64,000 nucleotides of DNA from Labrys sp. KNU-23 (GCF_008330945.1 NZ_CP043489.1:4227501-4291500); one strand, 5' to 3'. Shown: positions 1 through 8,866, counted from the stretch's first letter. The notes: a model not told the origin generated them from the sequence alone. Numbers and translations are program-made.

Positions 1-1
1 C

Positions 2-1141
2 ATCCTTGCCACCATGCCCTATATCGCCCTTCAGCTCGTGGGCATGGAGAAGGTGATCCAGGCTCTCGGCTTCTCGGCGACGGGCATGGCCTCGCACCTT
101 CCCCTGACGATCGCCTTCATCATCCTGGCGCTCTACACCTATAAGAGCGGCTTGCGCGCGCCGGCGATGATCGCCTTCGTCAAGGACATCATGATCTATA
201 TCTTCGTGATCGCCGCGGTCATCATCATCCCCTATCAGCTCGGTGGCTTCGGTTCGATCTTCGAGAAGGCCAAGCTCGTCTATGACGCCAAGGCGGCGGC
301 CGCCGTTGCGGCCGGCAAGCCGGCAGCCGTGGGTCTCACCCTGGCGCCTTCGCAGATCTGGCCCTTCATCACGCTGTCGATCGGCTCGGCCATGGCGTTG
401 TTCATGTATCCGCATGCCCTCACGGGCACACTGTCGGCCTCCGGCCCCAATGCCATCCGGCGCAATGCGGTGACGCTGCCGGCCTATTCGCTGGTGCTCG
501 GCCTCATCGCCCTTCTGGGCGTGATGGCGGTTGCCGCTGACATCAAGACCGACGATGCCCAGGCGGCTATCCCGCTGCTGGTGAACAAAATGTTCCCCGA
601 CTGGTTCGCCGGCTTCTGCTTTGCGGCCATCGCCATCGGCGCTCTGGTGCCGGCGGCAGTGATGTCGATCGGGGCGGCCAACACTTTCACGCGCAATGTC
701 TGGAAGCCCTTCGTGGAGCCCGACATGTCGCCGGCCAAGGAATCCTACCTTGCCAAGCTGATGAGCCTGATCGTCAAGGTCGGCGCCCTGGTGGTGATCG
801 TGTTCCTGCCGACCAAATTCGCCATCGATCTGCAATTGCTCGGCGGCGTGTGGATGATCCAGATCTTCCCCGCTCTGGTGGCCGGCCTCTATACGCGCTG
901 GTTCAACGGCTGGGCCCTGCTGATCGGCTGGGCGGTGGGCATGCTGGCCGGCAGCTACATGGCCTGGGGCCCAACCTCCGTGGTCTCGACCTACGCCCTG
1001 TTCGGTACCTCCTATTATATCGGTGTGATCGCCGTGGTGCTGAATTTCGTCGTCTCCGTGGTGCTGACCATGGTGCTGGGCTCCTCGGCGCAGGACGAGA
1101 CGACGGCAACGGACTATGAAGACGCTGTCACCACGCCCTGA
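2..1141 (+). CDS. mctP: Sodium:solute symporter (SSS family), MctP-like, 5' partial
   Basis: Sodium-coupled permease of the inner membrane. The nearest characterised relative I recognise is MctP, the monocarboxylate (lactate, pyruvate, alanine) permease of Rhizobium leguminosarum; the substrate is inferred from that resemblance. The frame is open to the window edge (ILAT precedes the first ATG at 14), so the N-terminal helices lie outside and about 379 residues of the middle and C-terminal part are visible. They form repeated hydrophobic segments with short polar loops (for example ALFMYPHALTGTLSASG) and end in an acidic tail, DETTATDYEDAV. A strong hairpin terminator follows. Confidence 0.85.
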   Translation: MLATMPYIALQLVGMEKVIQALGFSATGMASHLPLTIAFIILALYTYKSGLRAPAMIAFVKDIMIYIFVIAAVIIIPYQLGGFGSIFEKAKLVYDAKAAAAVAAGKPAAVGLTLAPSQIWPFITLSIGSAMALFMYPHALTGTLSASGPNAIRRNAVTLPAYSLVLGLIALLGVMAVAADIKTDDAQAAIPLLVNKMFPDWFAGFCFAAIAIGALVPAAVMSIGAANTFTRNVWKPFVEPDMSPAKESYLAKLMSLIVKVGALVVIVFLPTKFAIDLQLLGGVWMIQIFPALVAGLYTRWFNGWALLIGWAVGMLAGSYMAWGPTSVVSTYALFGTSYYIGVIAVVLNFVVSVVLTMVLGSSAQDETTATDYEDAVTTP

Positions 1142-1163
1142 CAGGCTTGGAAATCGAGGTGGG

Positions 1164-1190
1164 AAAGGCCGGCGGTGACGCCGGCCTTTT
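1164..1190 (+). terminator. Intrinsic terminator after the permease
   Basis: An 11-bp perfect stem (AAAGGCCGGCG at 1164-1174 with CGCCGGCCTTT at 1179-1189), a GTGA loop and a short T run. It begins 22 bases after the permease stop codon. Confidence 0.85.
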
Positions 1191-1291
1191 CATGTCCGCC
1201 GGGTGTATGGTGGTTGAACAATTGGTCCGGGCCGGGCAGTTTGTCTGATGAATGATTGCGGATTCGCTTTTCCCCAATATTGGAGCCAGCT

Positions 1292-2326
1292 ATGACCTAT
1301 GTCGCGGATGAGGCGCGTTACGACGCCATGCAATATCGCCGTTCCGGCCGCTCGGGCCTGCAGCTTCCGGCCCTCTCGCTCGGCCTGTGGCACAATTTCG
1401 GTGGCGACATCCCCTTCGAAAATGCCAGGGCGCTCTGCCGCAAGGCTTTCGATCTCGGCATCACCCATTTCGACCTCGCCAATAATTACGGGCCGCCGCC
1501 CGGCTCGGCCGAAGAAACCTTCGGGCGCATCCTCAGATCAGACTTCGCCCATCATCGCGACGAGTTGGTGATCTCCACCAAGGCCGGCTATCGCATGTGG
1601 CCCGGCCCATATGGCGAGTGGGGCAGCCGCAAATACCTGCTCTCCAGCCTGGATGCCAGCCTCAAGCGCATGGGCATCGAAACGGTCGACATCTTCTATT
1701 CCCACCGTTTCGATCCGAATACGCCTCTGGAAGAAACCATGACGGCGCTGCATGATGCGGTGCGACAGGGCAAGGCCCATTATGCCGGTATCTCGTCCTA
1801 TAGCGCCGAGAGGACCAGGGAGGCGGCGGCGATCCTGCGCCGCCTGGGCACGCCGCTGCTCATCCACCAGCCGAGCTATTCGATGCTCAACCGTTGGGTC
1901 GAGAAGGACAGTCTGCTCGACCAGCTCGAAGCCGACGGCGCGGGCTGCATCGCCTTCACACCGCTGGCGCAGGGCCTGCTGACCAACAAATATCTCGGCG
2001 CGACCGGCATTCCCGCCGACAGCCGGGCCGCGGCCGGCAAGTCGCTGTCGCCCGACCAGCTCTCCGAGGCAAATCTGGCAAGGCTGCGGGCTCTCGATGC
2101 GATCGCCCGTCGCCGCGGCCAGTCCCTGGCCCAGATGGCGATCGCCTGGGTGCTCAGGGATGGACGCATGACCTCGGCGCTGATCGGGGCTAGCCGCCCT
2201 GGCCAGATCGAGGACTGCGTCGGCGCCTTGAAGACCCTCGATTTCTCCACCGAGGAACTGGCCGAGATCGACCACTATGCCGAGGAAGGCAACGTCAATC
2301 TCTGGGCGGCCTCGAGCAAGAGCTGA
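1292..2326 (+). CDS. Aldo/keto reductase, YghZ/L-glyceraldehyde-3-phosphate reductase type
   Basis: NADPH-dependent cytosolic aldo/keto reductase of 344 residues. The N-terminus (MTYVADEARYDAMQYRR, then GLWHNFG) and FDLANNYGPPPGSAEE match the YghZ subgroup, known in E. coli to reduce L-glyceraldehyde 3-phosphate and methylglyoxal. The family's catalytic Asp and Tyr are present (FDLANNYG), as is the Lys (STKAGYRMW). I start at the ATG at 1292 because GGAG lies about six bases before it and the conserved N-terminus begins there; an in-frame start at 1256 lacks such a site. It is a single-gene unit between two hairpins. The physiological substrate here is unknown. Confidence 0.9.
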   Translation: MTYVADEARYDAMQYRRSGRSGLQLPALSLGLWHNFGGDIPFENARALCRKAFDLGITHFDLANNYGPPPGSAEETFGRILRSDFAHHRDELVISTKAGYRMWPGPYGEWGSRKYLLSSLDASLKRMGIETVDIFYSHRFDPNTPLEETMTALHDAVRQGKAHYAGISSYSAERTREAAAILRRLGTPLLIHQPSYSMLNRWVEKDSLLDQLEADGAGCIAFTPLAQGLLTNKYLGATGIPADSRAAAGKSLSPDQLSEANLARLRALDAIARRRGQSLAQMAIAWVLRDGRMTSALIGASRPGQIEDCVGALKTLDFSTEELAEIDHYAEEGNVNLWAASSKS

Positions 2327-2602
2327 CCCCAGACCCGGTGATGATCAATCTGAAACGGGCCGCTTTGTGGCCCGTTATGCGGTGATGGTTTACCAAGGAA
2401 ATATGAATCTGCTTCCCTAATGTCTTGGTCTGTGCGTTGGCGGTCAGAAAATAAAGAAATAATCGTGTTTTCTCAGTCAGAAGTATATTCGTGAATAGAG
2501 TTTCGGTGTTGTCTGAGGGCGCGATTATCTGAAAAAATGGACAATATGTAGAAATTGTGGCAGTGATTTCTTGCCGATCAACGTCGTGATGAGGTGGGGA
2601 TC
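2327..2602. other. AT-rich intergenic region before the outer-membrane protein gene
   Basis: About 275 bases, clearly richer in A and T than the surroundings. A hairpin at the start (2354-2376) could end the reductase transcript. The rest probably holds the promoter and 5' leader of the outer-membrane gene, but I found no convincing -35/-10 pair and no other gene. Confidence 0.5.
2354..2376 (+). terminator. Hairpin downstream of the aldo/keto reductase
   Basis: AACGGGCC (2354-2361) pairs with GGCCCGTT (2369-2376) around a 7-base loop, 27 bases after the stop codon. There is no long T run, so termination strength is uncertain. Confidence 0.5.
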
Positions 2603-3292
2603 ATGAAGAAAATCGTTTTAGCGGCGCTGTTTCTTGTTCCAATGCCGGCTCTTGCAGCGGATCTTGCGCCGGCTCCCGTCGAGCCGATCGTTCCCGTGAC
2701 GCCCTTTAGCTGGACCGGCTTCTATGTCGGCGCTCATATCGGCTATGGCTGGGGACGGGAGAAGGACGATTTGAGCAGGTCGACGCCCGTGCCGGCCGAT
2801 AACTTCAACGTCAATGGCGTGCTGGGTGGTCTGCATGCCGGCTATAATGAACAATTCTCCAACAATATCGTCGTCGGCCTGGAAGGCGACATCGACCTCA
2901 GCAGCATCAAGGGCAGCCATACGGTCATCGATGCCCAGAACGGCAACAGCCGGCTGCATATGACCAACCGCTGGCAGGGGTCGGTCCGTGCGCGTCTTGG
3001 TTATGCCTTCGATCGGATTCTCGTCTATGCCACCGGCGGCGTTGCCTTCGGCGATATCCGCGAGCGCTGGAACCTGTTCGATGGCGATGTCGTGGGCTCC
3101 TCCACCAAGACCAAGGTGGGCTGGACCGCGGGCGCCGGCGTCGAATATGCCTTTACCGACAATTGGATCGGTCGCGTCGAAGTGCGCTACACCGATTTCG
3201 GCAAGTCGCGCTTCCGGGTGGCGCCCGATACCCGCTTCAAGGCCGGCTTCCACGAGACGGTCGCGATGGTCGGCATCAGCTACAAATTCTAA
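2603..3292 (+). CDS. Outer membrane beta-barrel protein, Omp25/Omp31-like
   Basis: A small outer-membrane barrel of 229 residues. A classic signal peptide (MKKIVLAALFLVPMPALA, cut before ADLAPAP) is followed by SWTGFYVGAHIGYGWG, a first-strand motif typical of rhizobial Omp25/31 and related opacity-type porins. Alternating strands with aromatic girdles follow, and the protein ends in YKF with the C-terminal Phe used for BAM recognition. The ATG at 2603 is chosen over a GTG at 2594 because GAGGTGGGG precedes it and the signal peptide starts there. The function is probably structural; no substrate can be assigned. Confidence 0.85.
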   Translation: MKKIVLAALFLVPMPALAADLAPAPVEPIVPVTPFSWTGFYVGAHIGYGWGREKDDLSRSTPVPADNFNVNGVLGGLHAGYNEQFSNNIVVGLEGDIDLSSIKGSHTVIDAQNGNSRLHMTNRWQGSVRARLGYAFDRILVYATGGVAFGDIRERWNLFDGDVVGSSTKTKVGWTAGAGVEYAFTDNWIGRVEVRYTDFGKSRFRVAPDTRFKAGFHETVAMVGISYKF

Positions 3293-3305
3293 GCAGGTTG
3301 GGGGA

Positions 3306-3326
3306 CGGGAGCGCTGTGGGCTCCCG
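3306..3326 (+). terminator. Hairpin after the outer-membrane protein gene
   Basis: CGGGAGC (3306-3312) pairs with GCTCCCG (3320-3326) fourteen bases after the stop codon. It lacks a T run, so this is a probable but weak terminator. Confidence 0.45.
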
Positions 3327-3330
3327 CTGC

Positions 3331-3357
3331 CGTCTTCGCCGTCTTCGCCGTCTTCGC
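3331..3357 (+). repeat. Three tandem copies of a 9-bp unit
   Basis: CGTCTTCGC occurs three times in perfect tandem (3331-3339, 3340-3348, 3349-3357) and is followed by related CGCCTTCCG units. It lies between the outer-membrane gene and the YnfA-like gene. Copy number may vary between strains. Confidence 0.8.
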
Positions 3358-3417
3358 CGCCTTCCGCCTTCCGCGACGGCCCGTTAAGCTGGTGCGGAAG
3401 GTGAGCGGGCGGCCGGC

Positions 3418-3747
3418 ATGAAATCGATTCTGTTCTATGTGTTGGCGGCCATCGGTGAGATCGGCGGCTGCTATGCCTTCTGGAGCTGGCTGCGCCTGGG
3501 CAAGCCGGCCTGGTGGCTGGCGCCGGGCACGGCGGCGCTGATCGCCTTTGCCTTCCTGCTTTCGCAGATCGAGACCGACGCGGCGGGGCGAGCCTATGCC
3601 GCCTATGGCGGCATCTATATTGCCGCCTCGCTGTTGTGGCTGTGGGGTGTCGAAGGGATCAGGCCCGATCGCTGGGATCTGATCGGCGCGGTTCTGTGCC
3701 TGGCCGGCATGGCCGTCATCCTGTTCGCTCCCCATCGCACGGCCTGA
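3418..3747 (+). CDS. YnfA/UPF0060 family small membrane protein
   Basis: An integral membrane protein of 109 residues with four predicted helices. Landmarks of the YnfA/UPF0060 family are GEIGGCYAFWSWLRLGKPAWWL near the N-terminus (quoted across two helices) and AAYGGIYIAASLLWLWGVEG in the third helix. The family resembles small multidrug-resistance transporters and some members confer drug efflux, but most have no proven function. It begins at an ATG preceded by a purine-rich stretch (GGAAGGTGAG) some distance upstream. It is convergent with nagA; the stop codons are seven bases apart. Confidence 0.85.
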   Translation: MKSILFYVLAAIGEIGGCYAFWSWLRLGKPAWWLAPGTAALIAFAFLLSQIETDAAGRAYAAYGGIYIAASLLWLWGVEGIRPDRWDLIGAVLCLAGMAVILFAPHRTA

Positions 3748-3754
3748 GGGTGCT

Positions 3755-4903
3755 TCACCCGGCCAGTTGGCGACCACCCACCCACACGCCGCGCGCGACA
3801 AGCTGCTCGTCGAGATGCACGATGTCGGCGCGATAGCGCGGCGCCAGCCGTCCCCGATGGCTGTCGAGCCGAAGGAACTGGGCTGGATAGAGGCTGGCCA
3901 TGCGCAAGGCTTCACCGAGATCGATGCCGAGATGGCCGACGCTGTAGCGCAGCGCCGCATCCATGGTGAGGTCGGAGCCGGCCAGCGTGCCGTCTTCCAG
4001 GGTCAGGGCGCCGTTGCGCCGCGTCACCTTACGCCCGTTGAGATAGAAGACGTCGTTGGCGTCGCCGGCGGTGGGCATGGCGTCGGTGACGAGGAACAGC
4101 CGCCCCGGTGCCTTTTTTGCCCGCAAGGCGAGCGAGAGCGAGCCCGGATGCACATGGAGGCCGTCGGCGATGACGCCGACCCACAGCCCGCCATGGTCGA
4201 GCGCAGCGCCGGTGACGCCGGGGTGGCGGCCCTGCAGGGGCGACATCGCGTTGAAGAGATGGGTGATGCCGGTGGCGCCGGCATCCGCTGCCGCCATCAC
4301 AGTCTCGTAGCTGGTGTCGGTATGGCCGAGGCTGACGATTACGCCGCCATCCGCCAGGCGCCGGATCAGGTGAAGCGGCGCGTTCTCCGGCGCCACGGTG
4401 AGCAGGATGGTCTCGATGCCGCTGTCGAGAATGAGCTCGACATCCGTCTCGGTCAGCGGCCGGATCAGGGCCGGGTCATGGGCGCCCTTGCGCGGCACCG
4501 AGAGGAAAGGGCCCTCGAGGTGGATGCCGGCCATGCCCGGGACCCCATCGGCGATCGCCTGGCGGGCGGCGGCGATGGCGCCCTTCATCCCCTCGACCGT
4601 GTCGGTGATGTAGGTCGGCAGCAGGGCGGTGCTGCCGTGGCGCCGATGCGCTGCGACCATGCCTTCAAGCGTCGCCACATCGGGAGACTGGTTGAACAGG
4701 AAGCCGCCGCCGCCATTGACCTGGGCGTCGACGAAGCCGGGGGCCAGCAACCCGGAGGGCAGGGTGATCACGGCGGCATGGGAAGGAATGTCGGACCGTG
4801 GCACCAGGCCGACGATGGCATCGGCCTCCATCAGGATGGCATGGCCCTCGACAAAGGTTTCGCCATTGAACAGGCGGGGGGCGGTGAGAGCATTTAGAGA
4901 CAT
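3755..4903 (-). CDS. nagA: N-acetylglucosamine-6-phosphate deacetylase
   Basis: Cytosolic amidohydrolase converting GlcNAc-6-phosphate to glucosamine-6-phosphate and acetate. The 382 residues fit the family. Visible landmarks are GLLAPGFVDAQVNGGGG (the barrel-entry motif), HLEGPFL (metal-binding Glu), GHTDTSYE and THLFNAMSPL (metal and substrate His), and VTDAMPTAG (catalytic Asp). It starts two bases after the stop of the GlcNAc kinase gene and must be cotranscribed with it. No nagB (deaminase) is in the window, so the next step is encoded elsewhere. Confidence 0.95.
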   Translation of the reverse strand: MSLNALTAPRLFNGETFVEGHAILMEADAIVGLVPRSDIPSHAAVITLPSGLLAPGFVDAQVNGGGGFLFNQSPDVATLEGMVAAHRRHGSTALLPTYITDTVEGMKGAIAAARQAIADGVPGMAGIHLEGPFLSVPRKGAHDPALIRPLTETDVELILDSGIETILLTVAPENAPLHLIRRLADGGVIVSLGHTDTSYETVMAAADAGATGITHLFNAMSPLQGRHPGVTGAALDHGGLWVGVIADGLHVHPGSLSLALRAKKAPGRLFLVTDAMPTAGDANDVFYLNGRKVTRRNGALTLEDGTLAGSDLTMDAALRYSVGHLGIDLGEALRMASLYPAQFLRLDSHRGRLAPRYRADIVHLDEQLVARGVWVGGRQLAG

Positions 4904-4905
4904 CG

Positions 4906-5769
4906 TCAGCGGCCCCTCTTCGCCAGGGTCAGGGCACCGGCCAGGGCATCGCCCTTGGGCGGAACCAGGATCTCGTCATAGCGCACCGGCAAATAGGGCC
5001 GATAGGGCTCGGCGAGCCCTCCCATCAGGGCGATCCGGGGGGCGCCGAGGTCCTTCAGCCGATCGAGCATGGCGACGATGGAGCCGGTAGCCCCGGCAAT
5101 CAGATGGTCCGCCACGACATCCCCGCCGGCGGCCTCGAACACCAGAGGGGCGAAGCGGCCATAATCCCGTGGGGTGGCGGTCCTGGCCCAGATCACCGCT
5201 TCGTTCGGATCGTCGTGGAAATGGGCCAGCAGGCGGCGGGTCAGGTCGCTCACCGGGCCGAGCAGGTCGACGCTGAGCAGGGCTGCCCTGAGTGCGGCCC
5301 GCCCGAGCACGGCGCCGGAGGCGTCGTCGCCCAGGGCAAACCCCCAGCCCCCGACCGAGGTTTCCTTGCCTCCTACCAGGGCCAGGCCCTGCGAGCCCGT
5401 GCCGAGGATGAAGATGCCGCCATCCTCGCCGGCATGGGCGCCGAGGCAGGCCGTGACCGCGTCCGATGTGACGGTGAGAGCGCCATAACCGAAGGGAAAG
5501 GCAGCGATACTGTCGGCAAGGGCGGGAATATTGCCGCCTGAAAGACCGAGGCCGGCCCGGATCCGGGTCTTGGCTCCAGGCTGCAATCCGGCGGCCACAA
5601 GTGCAGCGTCGCCGGCTGCGGCGATGGCCGGGCCTGCAATATCGCTACCGAGGGTCAGGTTGGAGGAACCCGACAGGCCTTCGCCGATCAGCTTGTCGCT
5701 CTCGTCATAAAGGCGTGCACGCGTATTGGTGCCACCGCCGTCGACCGCGAGATAATAGATAGCCGTCAT
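4906..5769 (-). CDS. nagK: N-acetylglucosamine kinase, BadF/BadG ATPase family
   Basis: Kinase of the ASKHA fold, 287 residues. The phosphate-1 motif YYLAVDGGGTNTRA opens the protein, and LGTGSQGLALVGG and GGWGFALGDDASGA match BadF-type GlcNAc/glucosamine kinases such as the enzyme in the Vibrio chitin operon. It would make GlcNAc-6-phosphate for NagA, encoded next. The start at 5769 has GGAG about eight bases upstream. A longer frame from 5892 reads through repeat DNA and is not credible. Glucosamine instead of GlcNAc as the substrate cannot be excluded. Confidence 0.88.
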   Translation of the reverse strand: MTAIYYLAVDGGGTNTRARLYDESDKLIGEGLSGSSNLTLGSDIAGPAIAAAGDAALVAAGLQPGAKTRIRAGLGLSGGNIPALADSIAAFPFGYGALTVTSDAVTACLGAHAGEDGGIFILGTGSQGLALVGGKETSVGGWGFALGDDASGAVLGRAALRAALLSVDLLGPVSDLTRRLLAHFHDDPNEAVIWARTATPRDYGRFAPLVFEAAGGDVVADHLIAGATGSIVAMLDRLKDLGAPRIALMGGLAEPYRPYLPVRYDEILVPPKGDALAGALTLAKRGR

Positions 5770-5780
5770 GCCTGTCTCCC

Positions 5781-5860
5781 AGAGCAAGGCGCCTGAACGC
5801 TTGTTTGCTCTAACGCCTTGTTTCGACGCGGCTTTGCGATTCTTGACGATCCCGCGACAT
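5781..5860 (+). repeat. Degenerate Rhizobiales-type palindromic repeat, copy 1
   Basis: AGAGCAA (5781-5787) pairs with TTGCTCT (5805-5811), then comes TAACGCCTTGTTTCGACGCG, the core shared with copies at 6016, 33073 and 51553. The second hairpin seen in the other copies has decayed here. Confidence 0.65.
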
Positions 5861-5985
5861 CGCATGGCCCCATGGCCGTGGCATATCATCATCGCCCGTG
5901 GAATTCAGCCAGGATTCCGCCGCAGGCGCGCACTCTCCACGGTCATGAGCAAAGGCATAGGGACGCCCTGTGCAAGCGGTGCACG

Positions 5986-6085
5986 AGAGCAAAGTGCCTT
6001 TACACCATATCGCAGCTTTGCTCTAACTCCTTGTTCCGACGCGCTTTTGCGTTTCTTGGTGATTTCCAAGAGACGCAAAACGCTT
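5986..6085 (+). repeat. Rhizobiales-type palindromic repeat, copy 2
   Basis: Two hairpins joined by the shared core. Hairpin one is AGAGCAAAG (5986-5994) with CTTTGCTCT (6016-6024). The core TAACTCCTTGTTCCGACGCG follows. Hairpin two pairs 6045-6059 with 6066-6080, fifteen positions with one G-U, around a 6-base loop. It lies upstream of glgP. Confidence 0.8.
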
Positions 6086-6257
6086 GGCTGCATGAGCCAT
6101 ACAGAACAAACATATGAGGTGATCAGGGCAGCGTATCGGGCCAAAATCACAAGATATCAGTGTTTTTGCCTACATCTTATGCAAAAGGGGCACTCGTAAC
6201 CAGGCGACACTTGGGCTAAGGAGCACCGTCCTGGGATCAACGATCGAGAAGTGACAC

Positions 6258-8771
6258 ATGACTTCAACGTTGCACGACAAGCTCTATTCGGCCGAGGCGG
6301 CGATGGCTGTCGGTGATGAGGCGGCCAAGCTGCCCGAGGCGACTGGCGAGGCTCGCGCCTTCCGTGACCTGATCCTCGCCAAGCTGACCTATGCCGTCGG
6401 CAAGGACCCGATCGTGGCGCGCGACCATGATTGGCTGCGGGCCGTGAGCCTGGCACTGCGCGACCACATCGTCGACCGCTGGATGGCGACGACGCGCGGC
6501 GTCTACCGCATGGGCGGCAAGCGCGTCTATTATCTCTCGCTCGAATTCCTGATCGGCCGCCTGCTCAAGGACGGCCTCAACAATCTCGGCCTGGTCGCCA
6601 CGGCGCGCGAGGCCTTGGCTTCCGTCGGCGTCGATCTCGACATGATTGCCGAGATGGAGCCCGATGCTGCGCTGGGCAATGGCGGCCTCGGCCGTCTGGC
6701 CGCCTGCTTCATGGAAAGCATGGCCACCGTCGGCATTGCCGCCTATGGCTACGGCATCCGTTACGAGAACGGCCTGTTCCGCCAGAACATCGTCGATGGC
6801 TGGCAGACGGAATCGCCCGAGAACTGGCTGCAGAACGGTAATCCCTGGGAATTCCCGCGCCGTGAAGTCGCCTATGAGGTTGGCTTCGGCGGTGCCGTCG
6901 AAGCGACGGATGGCTGGGACGGCTCGGCCGTGCACAGCTGGAAGCCGGCGGAGACCGTGCTCGCCGTCGCCCATGACACGCCGGCCGTCGGTTGGCGCGG
7001 CAACCGCGTCAACACGCTGCGCCTGTGGTCGGCTCGCTCGCTCGATCCGATCTCGCTCGACGCCTTCAATGCCGGCGATCATATCGGCGCCCTGAACGAC
7101 CGCACCAAGGTCGAGTCCATCTCGCGCGTGCTCTATCCCGCTGATTCCACGCCGGCTGGCCAGGAACTGCGCCTGCGCCAGGAGTATTTCTTCACCTCGT
7201 CCTCACTGCAGGACATCGTCCGTCGCCACCTGCAGCAGCATCGCGACATCAAGACCCTGCCTTCCAAGGCGGCGATCCAGCTCAACGATACGCATCCGGC
7301 CATCGCGGTGGCCGAATTGATGCGCATCCTGATCGATATTCACGGGCTGAACTGGGCCGATGCCTTCACCATCACCCGCGAGACGATCTCCTACACCAAC
7401 CACACCCTCCTTCCGGAGGCACTGGAAACCTGGCCGGTGCCGCTGATCGAGCGGCTGCTGCCGCGGCACATGCAGATCATCTACGCCATAAATGCGCGCG
7501 TGCTGACCGAGGCGCGCGAGAGCGGTGCCTCCGATGCCATGATCGCCACCGTCTCGATCATCGACGAGAGCCATGGCCGGCGCGTGCGCATGGGCAATCT
7601 CGCCTTTGTCGGCTCGCACAAGGTCAATGGCGTGTCGGCGCTGCATTCGGAACTGATGAAGGAAACGGTGTTCCGCGACCTCAACACGCTGTTCCCGGGC
7701 CGCATCACCAACAAGACCAACGGCATCACGCCGCGGCGCTGGCTGATGACCGCCAATCCGGGGCTGACCACGCTGCTGCGCGAAACCATCGGCGATGCCT
7801 ATCTCGACGATGCCGAAAAGCTGGTGGCGCTGGAACCCTATGCCAAGGACGCCTCCTTCCAGGAGGCCTTCGCGGCCGTCAAGCATGCGAACAAGGCGCG
7901 CCTGGCCAAGGTACTGCAGCAGACGGTGGGCCTGCGGGTCGATCCCTCGGCGATGTTCGACGTCCAGATCAAGCGCATCCACGAATATAAGCGCCAGCTG
8001 CTCAACATCCTCGAGACCATCGCGCTCTATAACGCCATCCGCGCCCATCCCGAGAAGGATTGGGCTCCGCGCGTGAAGATCTTTGCCGGCAAAGCGGCCG
8101 CGAGCTACACCGCAGCCAAATATGTGATCAAGCTGATCAACGATGTCGCCAAGGTGGTGAACTCGGATCCGGCCGTGCGCAATTTGCTCAAGGTCGTCTT
8201 CATGCCGAACTACAATGTCAGCCTCGCCGAGGTGATCATTCCGGCGGCCGACCTGTCCGAGCAGATCTCGACCGCGGGCCTGGAAGCTTCGGGCACCGGC
8301 AACATGAAGTTCGGTCTCAACGGCGCTCTCACGATCGGCACGCTCGACGGTGCCAATGTCGAGATGAAGGAGCATGTCGGCGACGACAATATCTTCATCT
8401 TCGGCCTGAAGGCGCATGAGGTCGAGGAGAAGAAGCGCCAGGGCCGCAATCCGGCCGACGCCATTGCGGCCTCGCCGGCTTTGGCCGAGGTGCTCGATGC
8501 GGTGGAAAGCGGGGTATTCTCGCCGACCGACCGCGAGCGCCATCGTGGCACGGTGCAGTCGCTGCGCTCGAGCGACTGGTTCTTCGTCACCGACGATTTC
8601 GACGCCTATGCCACCGCGCAGCGCAATGTCGATGCACTGTGGGCCAACAAGCCGGCCTGGCGCGAGAAGTCGATCCTCAACGTCGCCCGTATGGGCTGGT
8701 TCTCCTCGGACCGAACCATCCGCGAATATGCTGACGAGATCTGGGGCGTGCAGACGACGCCGGTGGAATAG
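6258..8771 (+). CDS. glgP: Glycogen phosphorylase
   Basis: PLP-dependent enzyme releasing glucose-1-phosphate from glycogen ends, 837 residues, the full family length. Family motifs seen are YYLSLEFLIGRLL, EPDAALGNGGLGRLAACFM and QLNDTHPAIAV, plus the PLP site EASGTGNMKFGLNGALTIG with the Schiff-base lysine at residue 684. In Agrobacterium and Rhizobium glgP leads the glgP-glgB-glgC-glgA-pgm operon. Here it stands alone, with a strong terminator after it and 9.3 kb of opposite-strand genes before glgB. The upstream region carries a palindromic repeat and only a weak ribosome site (GAGAAGTG). Confidence 0.97.
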   Translation: MTSTLHDKLYSAEAAMAVGDEAAKLPEATGEARAFRDLILAKLTYAVGKDPIVARDHDWLRAVSLALRDHIVDRWMATTRGVYRMGGKRVYYLSLEFLIGRLLKDGLNNLGLVATAREALASVGVDLDMIAEMEPDAALGNGGLGRLAACFMESMATVGIAAYGYGIRYENGLFRQNIVDGWQTESPENWLQNGNPWEFPRREVAYEVGFGGAVEATDGWDGSAVHSWKPAETVLAVAHDTPAVGWRGNRVNTLRLWSARSLDPISLDAFNAGDHIGALNDRTKVESISRVLYPADSTPAGQELRLRQEYFFTSSSLQDIVRRHLQQHRDIKTLPSKAAIQLNDTHPAIAVAELMRILIDIHGLNWADAFTITRETISYTNHTLLPEALETWPVPLIERLLPRHMQIIYAINARVLTEARESGASDAMIATVSIIDESHGRRVRMGNLAFVGSHKVNGVSALHSELMKETVFRDLNTLFPGRITNKTNGITPRRWLMTANPGLTTLLRETIGDAYLDDAEKLVALEPYAKDASFQEAFAAVKHANKARLAKVLQQTVGLRVDPSAMFDVQIKRIHEYKRQLLNILETIALYNAIRAHPEKDWAPRVKIFAGKAAASYTAAKYVIKLINDVAKVVNSDPAVRNLLKVVFMPNYNVSLAEVIIPAADLSEQISTAGLEASGTGNMKFGLNGALTIGTLDGANVEMKEHVGDDNIFIFGLKAHEVEEKKRQGRNPADAIAASPALAEVLDAVESGVFSPTDRERHRGTVQSLRSSDWFFVTDDFDAYATAQRNVDALWANKPAWREKSILNVARMGWFSSDRTIREYADEIWGVQTTPVE

Positions 8772-8802
8772 GCGCCGCCATCCCGGCAATACCGATAAGA
8801 CC

Positions 8803-8846
8803 AACATCCCGCGAGGCATGAAATCCAGCCTCGCGGGATGTTGTTT
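8803..8846 (+). terminator. Strong terminator between glgP and the hexosaminidase gene
   Basis: A perfect 15-bp stem (8803-8817 with 8828-8842), a 10-base loop and a T-rich tail. The convergent hexosaminidase gene ends 21 bases further on, so it may stop transcription from both sides. Confidence 0.9.
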
Positions 8847-8866
8847 GTCTGGAGGCCAGACGTGTC

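Larger units (their letters stand above)
5770..6257. other. Divergent intergenic region between nagK and glgP with two repeat copies
   Basis: 488 bases without a convincing gene, upstream of both nagK (minus) and glgP (plus). Two copies of a palindromic repeat (5781-5860 and 5986-6085) take up much of it. Both promoters must lie here, but I found no clear -35/-10 pair. Short frames in this stretch are built from the repeats. Confidence 0.6.

Noticed and set aside
5769..5892. N-terminal extension of the GlcNAc kinase to 5892
   Set aside because: The extra residues come from repeat DNA; the ATG at 5769 has a good ribosome site and begins the conserved domain.
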